A stretch of DNA of 64,000 nt from Butyricimonas synergistica DSM 23225 (GTDB taxonomy: Bacteria > Bacteroidota > Bacteroidia > Bacteroidales > Marinifilaceae). Position 1 is the first letter of the stretch; every line of letters begins with the position of its first letter. The stretch covers positions 1,641,340 through 1,705,339 of the forward strand of contig NZ_KB903359.1 of assembly GCF_000379665.1 (NCBI RefSeq), written 5' to 3'. The notes under the pieces are model-generated. The model was not told where the DNA came from. It saw nothing but the letters and a program-made list of their open reading frames with translations, and did not search any database. Positions 54,401 through 62,102 of this stretch are shown here, one piece after another. The position numbers were made by a program, and so were the translations under genes.

Positions 54401-55098
54401 TCCCTGAAACATGACGCCCGATCCAACGAAATCTCGTAAGCGTAAAACAAGAGATAAAGGAACACGAAGTAAAGTACCAACAGGAAATAATTCGGCAAAG
54501 TATCACCGTACCCCACGTTGCTCTCGATCTTGAACAAAGCCTTTCCGTCTCGGTTATAGATAGTATATCCCCCTTCTTCCCATACATTTTTAATTGTCAC
54601 CTTGGTGGCATCATCCAGGTTTCCCCCGAACCGCGGGTTGAAATGATTCTTCACGTAAGTACTGGAATACGGGTAATCCTCCTTGATAAACAGGAGGGCA
54701 TAATACTCCATATCCCCGATAAAACGTTTACGGACATCAAAATACAAATTATTCACCTTCACCAGCTCGCCCCCATCCCTCAACCGCTCGTACAAATTAG
54801 GAGATCCCGCCCGTTCGTCGCTCCAAAACACCAACTTCCCGTCCCTGAACCCCAGCAGGATAGAATTTCTCATTCGCCAATGCGTCTTGGGAATTTGATT
54901 ATTCTCATCCAATTTCTGCAATTGCTCATCCAGGTATTTCTCCTCTGCGTGCAAACGCTCCTGAAAGAAACCGATCTGGGAATCCACAGACCAATCACTC
55001 AAAGAATATTCCCACAGCGACGCCACCAGGAGGCACCCCATGGCTAAGGCTAACACGAGCCAGAACTTTCTCATTCTCCTAATCCTCGTTTTACTCAT
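51460..55098 (-). CDS. Very large NtrY-like sensor histidine kinase
   Basis: 1212 residues. The N-terminal two-thirds hold many membrane helices in several groups (first at about 11-30; a bundle at about 200-450) with extracytoplasmic stretches between. A HAMP linker follows (VAERITKPLQIVNEKLRRMR), then the dimerization domain with phospho-accepting His1001 (IAHEIKNPLTPMKLNL), the N box VNLLKNAEQSIP, and the G boxes RDNGCGIPES and TGLGLAMSYKIIESMGG. No response regulator is adjacent. It overlaps rlmH by 8 bp, so the two are coupled. Confidence 0.92.
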   Translation of the reverse strand: MSKTRIRRMRKFWLVLALAMGCLLVASLWEYSLSDWSVDSQIGFFQERLHAEEKYLDEQLQKLDENNQIPKTHWRMRNSILLGFRDGKLVFWSDERAGSPNLYERLRDGGELVKVNNLYFDVRKRFIGDMEYYALLFIKEDYPYSSTYVKNHFNPRFGGNLDDATKVTIKNVWEEGGYTIYNRDGKALFKIESNVGYGDTLPNYFLLVLYFVFLYLLFYAYEISLDRASCFREQLWYVLGFSVLLILLRYVMVRYQVPYTLYHLSIFANSKVGGSGSVIVSVGDLFVSMFCLAHYLFITFNKLRIKYNEPRLMRYRFVFLVGFVLAAFFYTNMLHFSINMLIESTSVSLNIARLINVDFSSVVAFVTLIIAGMGFIVLINSSVRYFRNLFTMKQALLGVMVVIAFCAALCYFFNFSLTPLECLFTLSLFLLFILGIYLMKMDTQKSIFMMALLVVCVYIIFLAKSSEMQREQKIRSSYVVEIVKEVDPVFEEKLIEINDEIKKSTVVDSLVKVGNEKVLATYISEELLDMTGFYYDCEAIICNGRDTILVTPPYVKFGCYDYYDGMIDTLGNQVGSTSFYSIDQFDGQNVYLGRFMLPYEGICLYIRFASKKGHEGIGYVQVLSRETALENEFVYPYSYAKYRKGVLVEAKGSFNYPRTVDRFGSRAHARTVNIDGYSHMIVPVGDEGVCIVSLADDVFSLYYMNLLYAIFVSAILTSYGMFFRFDGGWGNFRQTSLKSRIKSNIISLVAGLFILMTLMIIVGNAKSFERRHSEAVIQVSKYITSELERYNCVDADKCPEIETALKRMADVLWVDINIYGWNGELVATSRPMIFEKGFDGTLLNPEAFKEIVRKEQMSFVQDERIAEMVYMAVYMPLVLETGEKYVLSIPYFTKGEELNKDIFLIVIVAVNIAMIVMVLAFILSSVVAERITKPLQIVNEKLRRMRVGGRNEKIIYNQRDEIGLLVKEYNEMVDKLDANVKQLAKSERESAWREMARQIAHEIKNPLTPMKLNLQFMQRTLQKGDIEEVRQRFKDISSVLIEQIDHMASIASAFSDFAKLQVANNEWFDLSELVGGCAKLFNENVTNMTCDIEPGVFVYGDREQVNRVIVNLLKNAEQSIPEDREGHVFVQLKTALGKIILLVRDNGCGIPESIKDRISEPNFTTKSGGTGLGLAMSYKIIESMGGTVSFESEENEGTTFYVTLRHDKDENN

Positions 55099-55564
55099 GA
55101 TGATAAGGTTCTCCTTTCAATATGGTCATTGCCCTGTACAACTGCTCCGTGAAAATCATTCGCACCATCTGGTGGGAGAATGTCATCTTGGATAATGATA
55201 TTTTCATATTCGCACGTTTATAAACTTCTTCGGAAAACCCATAGGGTCCCCCGATCACGAAAACCATTCGTTTAATACTTGTCAGCATCTTCTGTGCCAA
55301 AAACTCCGCGAACGCCTTAGAAGTGTACTCGTTTCCCCGTTCATCCAGCAAAACCACGAAATCCGACGCCTCCAATTGCGCCAATATCAACTCCCCCTCC
55401 CGCTCTTTCTGCTGCACCTCGTTCATGTTCTTCGTGTTCCGCACATCCGGGATCACCTTCATCTCGTATGGAATATAATATTTCAACCGCTTCTCGTACT
55501 CGGCAATCCCCGCCCGTACAAACTCGGCATCTGTCTTTCCTATCACTAGCAAACAAACTTTCAC
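55091..55564 (-). CDS. rlmH: 23S rRNA (pseudouridine1915-N3)-methyltransferase
   Basis: 157 residues from GTG 55564 (VKVCLLVIGKTDAEF), the length and start normal for RlmH; the frame extends upstream to an ATG at 55609 that I consider non-coding. SPOUT/knot fold: FVVLLDERGNEYTSKAFAEF, FVIGGPYGFSEEVY and the C-terminal LSKMTFSHQMVRMIFTEQLYRAMTILKGEPYHHE that binds SAM. A -7-like TACATTTG lies on the minus strand at 55614-55607. Confidence 0.95.
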   Translation of the reverse strand: MKVCLLVIGKTDAEFVRAGIAEYEKRLKYYIPYEMKVIPDVRNTKNMNEVQQKEREGELILAQLEASDFVVLLDERGNEYTSKAFAEFLAQKMLTSIKRMVFVIGGPYGFSEEVYKRANMKISLSKMTFSHQMVRMIFTEQLYRAMTILKGEPYHHE

Positions 55565-55606
55565 ACCACAATTTTTTTCTATTACACTAAAATGTTCATC
55601 TACACG

Positions 55607-55614
55607 CAAATGTA
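55607..55614 (-). promoter_or_regulatory. -7 element of rlmH
   Basis: Minus-strand TACATTTG fits TAnnTTTG, 43 bp before the GTG start. No -33 match. Confidence 0.4.
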
Positions 55615-55664
55615 GATAAAAATACCATATCTACCGCGTATCGTTAAAAAAAAGCACACCAATA

Positions 55665-55696
55665 TTTGCCCGAATTTCAAGAAAACACTATATTTG
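55665..55696 (+). promoter_or_regulatory. Promoter of the tRNA with anticodon CAT
   Basis: TTTG 55665-55668 and TATATTTG 55689-55696 separated by 20 bp, 39 bp before the tRNA. Confidence 0.65.
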
Positions 55697-55735
55697 CACC
55701 CGTTAAAGCTAACCACTTTAGCACACGCAAGTGTA

Positions 55736-55809
55736 GGTCCTATAGCTCAGCTGGTTAGAGCACCTGACTCATAATCAGGGAGTCCTTGGTTCAAGCCCAA
55801 GTGGGACCA
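55736..55809 (+). tRNA. tRNA with anticodon CAT (elongator Met or Ile2)
   Basis: Acceptor GGTCCTA pairs with TGGGACC, discriminator A, no CCA encoded. D stem GCTC/GAGC, anticodon stem CCTGA/TCAGG with loop CTCATAA, T stem CTTGG/CCAAG with loop TTCAAGC. G1-C72 pairing excludes initiator tRNA. Whether it carries Met or, after lysidine modification, Ile cannot be settled from sequence alone. Confidence 0.93.
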
Positions 55810-55821
55810 CTCCTTAAAAAT

Positions 55822-55853
55822 AAAGCAGTTACGAATCCAATCGTAGCTGCTTT
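55822..55853 (+). terminator. Intrinsic terminator of the tRNA(CAT)
   Basis: AAAGCAGTTACGA (55822-55834) pairs with TCGTAGCTGCTTT (55841-55853), 13 bp with one G-T, followed by TTTCTTTT-like sequence. Confidence 0.85.
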
Positions 55854-56251
55854 TTCTTTTGCTTTGAACACAAATCTGAACACAACTCCGCGCCAACTCA
55901 TTTCGGGTTCCTATGGCATACACCTGTGTTCATGCTCTTGTGATCAAATTTTGTAACTGAGGATTTGGAAATCGACGAGTTTCTTCTAAAACAAACGATG
56001 ACGAGTCAAAAGAAAATAACAGGAGAGAATGCTTTTTCTTTTGCCCAGCCATATATAATAGGTTTAGGTTTAGTCGGGCATATATAAAGCCCGAACCAAA
56101 CCAAACTGCTTAACCGCCGGGGCGTGGTCAGGGGGGCAAAGGTCATGATGACTGGGGAAAAGAAACTGCATTATCCGCATTTTTATGGTGGCAGCCGTGG
56201 AGATGCGGATTTTTCTTGCCCTATTATCACCGAGTTACGAAAAATTTGTTG

Positions 56252-56259
56252 TAACTTTG
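56252..56259 (+). promoter_or_regulatory. -7-like element at the head of the cargo operon
   Basis: TAACTTTG ends 3 bp before ATG 56263. If used, the mRNA would be leaderless or nearly so. Confidence 0.45.
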
Positions 56260-56262
56260 CGT

Positions 56263-57033
56263 ATGGCTACTCTCTCTAAAATATTGGTTTTTTGTGTTGG
56301 CTTTGCTCTTTCCTGTAACCTATGGGCGCAAAGTCAGTTAACTGATTGCAAAAAACAATCTGAACTTGACTCTATAATTTCTGAAACGGAGCGTCATTTT
56401 GGATGGAACGATGGCGCTTATTCTGCCAAGATTGCGAAGGATAAATGGCAATCCGGTGAAACGAAGCTATTATTGCTGGGTGGTATTGCTCCGGTTGTGT
56501 ATGTTGGGCAAGAGCAATTCAACAGAAAATTTGGAGTTGATTACGAAGACTTCGGGTGCATGGCATATTGTTCCGATAGACAAATGTCCGAATACAACAC
56601 CGTCATTATGGATTATCTCACTGTAAATTATGGCAGTGAATGGAGGAAGTACATCAGAAAAGACGTGCCGGGAGTTGATAAATATGGCACCGAAGCCTTC
56701 AAGGGAATGAAGTATGGCGAAAACGGAGTAGCTACTATAACGCTACCGGTTATATATATAGCATTAGGCAAAGCTGTTGAACAGAGCGACAAAGACGAAA
56801 TAGTTATAAAGGAACTGATTGGCTGCACCTCATCGACATCACTTGAATTCCTGTATCGTGGAAACAAATATTACATTCCGTTATCATGTAATAACGATAT
56901 TGAGGTAACTCCGGCAGAAAATGAACTGATTGAGGTAACAATCCGGGTATTTAACCCGAAAGTGTTTCACTACTCTAAAAAGACAATACCTTATCCGTAT
57001 TGCATTGTCGAATCCATTAATCTACTCAGATGA
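56263..57033 (+). CDS. Hypothetical exported protein, cargo gene 1
   Basis: 256 residues from ATG 56263 with a Sec signal (MATLSKILVFCVGFALSCNLWAQ). The upstream ATG at 56185 adds sequence with no signal character. The mature part is alpha/beta with no family I recognise; HFGWNDGAYSAKIAKDKW and ITLPVIYIALGKAVEQ are its most ordered stretches. Codon choice is unlike the chromosomal genes before the tRNA. First gene of a plus-strand run that continues to 61331. Confidence 0.7.
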   Translation: MATLSKILVFCVGFALSCNLWAQSQLTDCKKQSELDSIISETERHFGWNDGAYSAKIAKDKWQSGETKLLLLGGIAPVVYVGQEQFNRKFGVDYEDFGCMAYCSDRQMSEYNTVIMDYLTVNYGSEWRKYIRKDVPGVDKYGTEAFKGMKYGENGVATITLPVIYIALGKAVEQSDKDEIVIKELIGCTSSTSLEFLYRGNKYYIPLSCNNDIEVTPAENELIEVTIRVFNPKVFHYSKKTIPYPYCIVESINLLR

Positions 57034-57036
57034 GTT

Positions 57037-57276
57037 ATGAAAAAGTGGCATAAAATAATAGGCGTAGTCGCTTTCTGTTTAATTGGCGTGTTATTGGCAT
57101 ATTCAATATTTGAAATTGAACTTGCCTACATGTGGTATGACATCATATGCGATGCAAATCGGGGATTTTGGGATGCTCATCCCTTCTTTATCACATTGGA
57201 ATGCGCAGCTGTCAGTCTGTATTTCATTGTTCTTGCTCTGTTCATTTGCCTTTGGCGGAAAGGAGGCAGGCAATGA
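57037..57276 (+). CDS. Small two-helix membrane protein, cargo gene 2
   Basis: 79 residues: helix 1 at about 7-25 (IIGVVAFCLIGVLLAYSIF), a short extracytoplasmic loop with FWDAHPF, helix 2 at about 52-71 (LECAAVSLYFIVLALFICLW), then a basic tail RKGGRQ. That tail is encoded by an AGGAGG-containing stretch that also acts as the ribosome site of the next gene. The stop overlaps the next start as ATGA. Unknown family. Confidence 0.7.
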   Translation: MKKWHKIIGVVAFCLIGVLLAYSIFEIELAYMWYDIICDANRGFWDAHPFFITLECAAVSLYFIVLALFICLWRKGGRQ

Positions 57277-58586
57277 AGCAGATTTGGTACATAATAGGTG
57301 TGGCGTGCGTCATGATTTCGTCAATCGTGAGAATGGCTGATTCCCTTACGGATGTGCTGATTGCTGTCGGTGCAATTGCTGTTGTCGCATTGGTTATATG
57401 GCTGTTTGAGACAGGTAAAATCAGACTTAACGAACGCTTTGGCAAGATATTAAAGAAGATTGGTGTCGGCATTTTCGTAGTTGTTGGCATAGCCTACCTC
57501 GTGGCTATGGCAGGATTTGTCACATATAAAGTCGCAACGGAAGGTGACCGGCAGGGAATCATGCTGCTGGGTATTGCCTCCATAGCATTCGGTATTTCTT
57601 GGTATATCAGCAGATGGCGCAGACGGTGGGTGAAAATCCTTAAAACTTTTATGCCCAAAGACAAGATACGTCATGGTGACTGGAAGATACGAGAAAAGTA
57701 TTTCCAGACATTTGACTATGCCACCAATGCCCTGTATGGACTGCGAACCGCTGACGGCATTTTTGACGGACAGGCGAGAGTGTGGCTCGACCCGTCGGAC
57801 GTCGATAAAGATGCTTCTGCACGATTGGATGCGTTTGAGGCGATATTAGCAAGGCGTGGCATTAAAGCCAACTGCGCTCTGACACACATCCCCGGATGTA
57901 TCTACGCCGATATAGTTGCTGAAACCAATTACAAGTCAATGAACGGCAGCGGTATGGCTGCGTTCCGCGACGCGTTCCACGAACTTGACGGCATGAACTA
58001 TCAGGGTATATATTATGCCGAGTATCATGGAGAGTTGGGCACAATCTTTTTTGAAAGCAATGCCGGAAATGTTATAATCCGTGCGATAAGGACTGAGCCG
58101 AGAGAAGAATGTTATATTGACAACGACTGCGGGTTCCAATCGGAAGAAGCCCATTATTTCATTGAGCGCGGTGTCGATTGGACCGAGGGTACATACTCTT
58201 TGATTTCAGCCAAGGAGTTTTTCACGCTTTGGCGTGAGCGACTTGAATATAACGATAAAGACGACGCATATTCTTTCTTTGAGCAAGCATCGCTGATGTA
58301 TTTTGCTGCGGTAGCCAATGGCGACAAGAAAGAACAGACCAATAGCAGATGGGACATTGAAAACTCCGCCAAATATCTCATAATTCATGACGCAATAGAC
58401 GAAATGATTGAACTCATGACAATTTATGAACAGTCGATGTATTGGGCTTCACGACTGTTTGTAGATGTCATTCCGGAATATGCCCATGATACAGCCAATC
58501 GGTTGGTTGAATACAGCGACAATCCTGTGATTGTCTCGCGCACCAAAAGACTAATAGCACAATGGAAGAAAGGAGGCAAGCAATGA
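57273..58586 (+). CDS. Membrane protein with large soluble domain, cargo gene 3
   Basis: 437 residues from ATG 57273, chosen for the ATGA overlap with the previous stop and an AGGAGG 7 bp upstream. Three or four N-terminal membrane helices (to about 115) precede a cytoplasmic domain of about 310 residues (QTFDYATNALYGLRTADGIFDG; HELDGMNYQGIYYAEYHGELG). No recognised family. It ends in KKGGKQ, nearly the same tail as gene 2, again because the codons double as a Shine-Dalgarno sequence for the next gene. Confidence 0.75.
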   Translation: MKQIWYIIGVACVMISSIVRMADSLTDVLIAVGAIAVVALVIWLFETGKIRLNERFGKILKKIGVGIFVVVGIAYLVAMAGFVTYKVATEGDRQGIMLLGIASIAFGISWYISRWRRRWVKILKTFMPKDKIRHGDWKIREKYFQTFDYATNALYGLRTADGIFDGQARVWLDPSDVDKDASARLDAFEAILARRGIKANCALTHIPGCIYADIVAETNYKSMNGSGMAAFRDAFHELDGMNYQGIYYAEYHGELGTIFFESNAGNVIIRAIRTEPREECYIDNDCGFQSEEAHYFIERGVDWTEGTYSLISAKEFFTLWRERLEYNDKDDAYSFFEQASLMYFAAVANGDKKEQTNSRWDIENSAKYLIIHDAIDEMIELMTIYEQSMYWASRLFVDVIPEYAHDTANRLVEYSDNPVIVSRTKRLIAQWKKGGKQ

Positions 58587-59152
58587 AACTGACTGATAAA
58601 CGATATAGCAATCAGATTTTTAAGGGCACCTCATTTTGTAATGGAGGTGTTGCCGTGTGGTGGACTAAAAAGAGATTTGAGCGATGTCGATTTCTTGGAT
58701 GTGATTTTTCCGATGTCCTTGCAAGAGGGTGTCGATTTATAGAATGTGTTTTCAAAGGAGGTAAGTTACAGCATTTCTCTATGGGTGGACGGACTTCAGT
58801 CTTGTTGAGGAAAACTGTCTATATAGGTTGCACGTTTGAAAATGTCAAATTAAGAAGTCTCGGAATTGCAGATTTCATTGGTTGTACGTTTATTAACTGC
58901 GACTTCAATACCACATTCATTACCGCGGCATTTTCAAAGTGCAAATTTGTCGGAAAGATTTATGGATGCGTGTTTTGCGGGCCGAAGTTCGACAGCTATT
59001 ATTATGGGAATAAATTATCATTTTTAGTGTCTAATAAAGGACGATTGGAGGATGTTGACTTTTCCGAAGCCAGTCTTACTGACGTAGATTTTCGCGGAGG
59101 TATTGATTTATCAAAGGTTCTGATGCCTCATACTACCATAAACAGGATGTGA
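58583..59152 (+). CDS. Pentapeptide-repeat-like protein with MKLTD start, cargo gene 4
   Basis: 189 residues from ATG 58583, overlapping the previous stop as ATGA. Repeated aromatic-Cys-x-F/Asp units (FERCRFLGCDFSDV, CRFIECVFKGG, FIGCTFINCDF, LEDVDFSEASLTDVDF) form a right-handed pentapeptide beta-helix. Cys is unusually common at stacked positions. Such proteins bind other proteins or mimic DNA, with varied roles. It begins MKLTDKRY, the shared start also seen at 59820 and 60975. Confidence 0.8.
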   Translation: MKLTDKRYSNQIFKGTSFCNGGVAVWWTKKRFERCRFLGCDFSDVLARGCRFIECVFKGGKLQHFSMGGRTSVLLRKTVYIGCTFENVKLRSLGIADFIGCTFINCDFNTTFITAAFSKCKFVGKIYGCVFCGPKFDSYYYGNKLSFLVSNKGRLEDVDFSEASLTDVDFRGGIDLSKVLMPHTTINRM

Positions 59153-59154
59153 TT

Positions 59155-59823
59155 ATGAAGATACAGGACGTTAAAAAACAAATTTTCTCCACCTTGGAGC
59201 CCTTCGCTTCCGCTAATGGTTTTAAGATTCTCAAAGGTCGATTTGCATTGAGTCGAAAAGTCGGCAGTCGTACTGATGAAATATTCTTAACTTATTGTTC
59301 ATGGGGTTTTGAGATAAACATATTTCCGTATGTCAGTGTGGACTATGGAGAGATAACCACAATATGCAATGAATGTGGCTTCACTCTGAACCATTCTGCA
59401 TTTATCAATCTTTTATTGCTTCAAAGAATAAAACTGCAAGGATTTAATCCGGATTTAAGATGGAAAATGCAGGTAGCCAAAACAGACCGCTTTATTCTTT
59501 CAGACAATGAGTATGACGACTACAATCGGCTTGATATGGGGCTGTCTCCATTACTTCCTATTGCATTGGATTTTCTCTCTCAATATGACAGTATTGATTC
59601 AATAGACCGGCTATTCAATACTATGCCAATAGAACAATATAGTCCATATTGTTCCGGTCTTGATACTCATTGTATGGTTGGACTAATTTCTGCCAGACAC
59701 TCCAATAACGCTGATTACGAAAACGTTAAACGAATGTACCAACGAATCGTGAAAAAAGAAGATTTCACAAGCGAGATGAAGTCCTCTTTTTCACGAGTTG
59801 TTGCTTATCTTGAACAAATATGA
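59155..59823 (+). CDS. Hypothetical cytoplasmic protein, cargo gene 5
   Basis: 222 residues from ATG 59155; a GTG at 59149 overlaps the previous stop and is also possible. KIQDVKKQIFSTLEPFASANGFKILKGRF, then EIFLTYCSWGFEINIFPYVSV, suggests a small alpha/beta domain of the size and type seen among immunity proteins, but I recognise no family. Its stop overlaps the next start as ATGA (59820-59823). Confidence 0.7.
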   Translation: MKIQDVKKQIFSTLEPFASANGFKILKGRFALSRKVGSRTDEIFLTYCSWGFEINIFPYVSVDYGEITTICNECGFTLNHSAFINLLLLQRIKLQGFNPDLRWKMQVAKTDRFILSDNEYDDYNRLDMGLSPLLPIALDFLSQYDSIDSIDRLFNTMPIEQYSPYCSGLDTHCMVGLISARHSNNADYENVKRMYQRIVKKEDFTSEMKSSFSRVVAYLEQI

Positions 59824-60896
59824 AGCTGACTGATACAAAATATGTGATTATCTGTGGGTTGATGCTGTTGGTGTGCATAAGTATTTATGCTCGTAATGTC
59901 AGTGTCTGCGGACGTGTGGTTGACAAATATAATGGCGAGCCGCTGATAGGGGCTTGCGTATATGCCGCTTATACCGATAAAAAAGACAGTCTAATGGCAG
60001 TAGCGGATACTGTGGGATCGTTCACGGTGTCAGTTCCGGAGAATCAGCTATTACGATTTCAATATATGGGTTACAAGGATACATTTGCTCTCGCAAAGTC
60101 AAACCTACTAATTGAACTGGCAGATGGTGGAGAGTGGAAAAATCCATTGTGGATTATTGACAGCGTAATCGCTGACGTGAACTACCCGGATATATGGTAT
60201 CAATCGCCATTTGGTGATATCACATTGGAATCATTAGTCTGTGAAGCGATGCCTGTGTTGCGGGAGGATGATATAGAAAAAGTACATTTGATAGATTCGA
60301 CTATATGCTTCGGAAACATTCTATACACCGGATTATGTCGGGTAGATACAAAACCGACCACCGTGCAGGTAATTGTTGACGGTGAAAATTGTGGCATAAT
60401 AACGGAACGAGCTGGGCGATTGGCAGGAGAAACCGGGGCTATAAAATATGCCTCGAATATCCTGAGGATAGACAGTGTAGTAGATGCCGTAGCCATTGAC
60501 ACCAAGAAACTTTTACTTATACCCACTGAGTATTATAAAAAGGCTGAGAAAATGTTGGTCGTGACTACGGATCACCATTACCCCTCTGTGGCTGAATCTG
60601 GTTTTCTGCCATATCAATATGACAATGGCGATGATTATGTCTCTGATGGACGGTATCGAATTGTGGATAGTGATGGAAGAATAGGATATGCCACAGCAAA
60701 CAATGCGGTGATAATACCTCCTCGTTTTGCATTTGGTTTTCCTTTTCATAATGGCCTTGCAAGGGTTACGAACAGCGGTCATCTTGAAACTGTAATCGGA
60801 AGTGATGGAGAATACCACTATTGGGTAAGCAATAGCTGGTATTGGATTGATAAAATGGGCAACCGACTTGGAATGGAAGATGAAACCGAACGATAA
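59820..60896 (+). CDS. WG-repeat-like protein with carboxypeptidase-like domain and MKLTD start, cargo gene 6
   Basis: 358 residues. MKLTDTKYVIICGLMLLVCISIYA combines the shared MKLTD start with a signal or anchor helix. A carboxypeptidase-regulatory-like beta-sandwich follows (VSVCGRVVDKYNGEPLIGACVYA, FQYMGYKDTF). Near the C-terminus RYRIVDSDGRIGYATANNAVIIPPRFAFGFPFHNGLARV is a WG-type repeat, with a second, weaker one after it. Probably exported; role unknown. Translationally coupled to gene 5. Confidence 0.75.
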   Translation: MKLTDTKYVIICGLMLLVCISIYARNVSVCGRVVDKYNGEPLIGACVYAAYTDKKDSLMAVADTVGSFTVSVPENQLLRFQYMGYKDTFALAKSNLLIELADGGEWKNPLWIIDSVIADVNYPDIWYQSPFGDITLESLVCEAMPVLREDDIEKVHLIDSTICFGNILYTGLCRVDTKPTTVQVIVDGENCGIITERAGRLAGETGAIKYASNILRIDSVVDAVAIDTKKLLLIPTEYYKKAEKMLVVTTDHHYPSVAESGFLPYQYDNGDDYVSDGRYRIVDSDGRIGYATANNAVIIPPRFAFGFPFHNGLARVTNSGHLETVIGSDGEYHYWVSNSWYWIDKMGNRLGMEDETER

Positions 60897-60974
60897 AAAT
60901 TCCGAGATAAGAATCTACCAAGGCGTATGGAAAAATACGTTTTACGACAAATCTAATCACTTGCACATTGAATA

Positions 60975-61331
60975 ATGAAACTGACTGATAAACGATTTTG
61001 GATATGGTGGCTTGTGCTTCTCATCTTGGCGATTGTGTGTTGTATGGCAGGAGGTTGGAACGAGGATACAGCGTTGCTCGGTGCAGCTTATGCGCTGTCG
61101 CTGCTATCGACATGGCTATGTCACAGAGTCAGACCGAGAGCTGCGTTTGGCAACCTGATTGTGATGATATCCTATAATGCCATATTGAGTTACAATCTTG
61201 TCTTCAATAGCCACTATGGAGCCGGATTGACATGGTGGCTTTTCATACTGCTGCTGAACACCATCCATTCAATCTGTTTGCTGATTTTTATCCTCATATC
61301 CTCTAAAAAAACGGAAAACTGCCGAGAGTGA
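60975..61331 (+). CDS. Small multi-pass membrane protein with MKLTD start, cargo gene 7
   Basis: 118 residues: about four membrane helices after MKLTDKRFWIWW (LVLLILAIVCCMAGG; LLGAAYALSLLSTWL; FGNLIVMISYNAILSYN; WWLFILLLNTIHSICLLIFILI) and a basic tail. 78 bp separate it from gene 6, so it is not overlapped like the others. Its stop codon lies within the left arm of the terminator. Unknown family; the MKLTDKRF start is shared with genes 4 and 6. Confidence 0.72.
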   Translation: MKLTDKRFWIWWLVLLILAIVCCMAGGWNEDTALLGAAYALSLLSTWLCHRVRPRAAFGNLIVMISYNAILSYNLVFNSHYGAGLTWWLFILLLNTIHSICLLIFILISSKKTENCRE

Positions 61332-61351
61332 ATGTTGACTCTCGGCAGTTT
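61316..61351. terminator. Strong bidirectional terminator between cargo and mob genes
   Basis: AAACTGCCGAGAGT (61316-61329) and ACTCTCGGCAGTTT (61338-61351) pair perfectly over 14 bp with an 8-nt loop. An A-run stands before and T-rich sequence after. It serves both the cargo operon and the converging mobilization operon. Confidence 0.92.
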
Positions 61352-61356
61352 GGAAA

Positions 61357-62100
61357 TTATTTTTCAGTCGGGTTGAAATAGAGGAAGGTTTCTTCTATGT
61401 GTCGGGATTTTTCGAGCTGGCGGGTGCGGTTCTTTATTGAATCCTGTTCCTGCGGTGTGCCGACTGCAAATGTTTTTTCTCGGCGGAGCATATCTTCCTG
61501 TTCCTTGCCTTCCCACCAGAGCCTTTCGTAACGGTAGAGCCATTCGACATCTTTTAGCTTTGAGTTTTCTTTGAGCATGTAGAAGAATCCGTAGCCGAAT
61601 CCTCCGGCGGCGAGGACTGCGATTACGAAGATGATGTATGACCACTTGGGGATTGCCGCCCAGACTGCACCGTTGACAAGATTGTAGATGCGGTGCATCG
61701 CGGTGTCTGCGGTTGCATCTAATTTCTCGTAACGCTTGTTGACTGCTTTGTCGGCTGCTTTCTGTGCAATTTTTTCTATCTGTTCATCCGATATTTCCGA
61801 GGCAGGATTAGGTGATTTTTGAGGTGGATTTTCTGTATATAGTTTTGTCACAACCTCTGCCACATAGTCAGTCATAAGATGTAGAGCCTTGTTTACCACT
61901 CCGACGATATTCTCCTTTGTTGCGATATTGTCCGGAAGCACAACCTTGAACTCTGACGGCATCGCCTGTGCTTGTGGCGGCGGCGTTGCCTTCGCCTTGG
62001 TTTCGAGGGTCTCAATGCGCGTGCCGTGGTTGGTAACTGTCTTTTGCAGGTCGTCAATCTGCTCACCTTGTTTCTTGACGTCATCATATAGCTTTGACAT
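61357..62100 (-). CDS. Coiled-coil membrane protein downstream of the relaxase
   Basis: 247 residues. An N-terminal coiled coil (MSKLYDDVKKQGEQIDDLQKTV, heptad pattern to about 35), a Pro-rich linker, a helical middle, one membrane helix at about 155-175 (YIIFVIAVLAAGGFGYGFFYML), and a charged C-terminal helix. It starts 2 bp after the relaxase stop, so it is part of the mob operon. Probably a mobilization accessory that ties the relaxosome to the membrane (inference). No coupling-protein ATPase motif. Confidence 0.7.
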   Translation of the reverse strand: MSKLYDDVKKQGEQIDDLQKTVTNHGTRIETLETKAKATPPPQAQAMPSEFKVVLPDNIATKENIVGVVNKALHLMTDYVAEVVTKLYTENPPQKSPNPASEISDEQIEKIAQKAADKAVNKRYEKLDATADTAMHRIYNLVNGAVWAAIPKWSYIIFVIAVLAAGGFGYGFFYMLKENSKLKDVEWLYRYERLWWEGKEQEDMLRREKTFAVGTPQEQDSIKNRTRQLEKSRHIEETFLYFNPTEK

Positions 62101-62102
62101 AT

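Larger units (their letters stand above)
55810..56262. other. Gene-free junction between the tRNA and the acquired block
   Basis: After the tRNA terminator come two copies of TGAACACAA (55865-55873 and 55877-55885, 12-bp period). About 170 bp later there is a partial hairpin, TCGGGC 56074-56079 with GCCCGA 56089-56094, flanked by two GGTTTA copies at 56061-56072 and ATATATAA repeats. No gene. The composition shift begins here. Confidence 0.55.
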
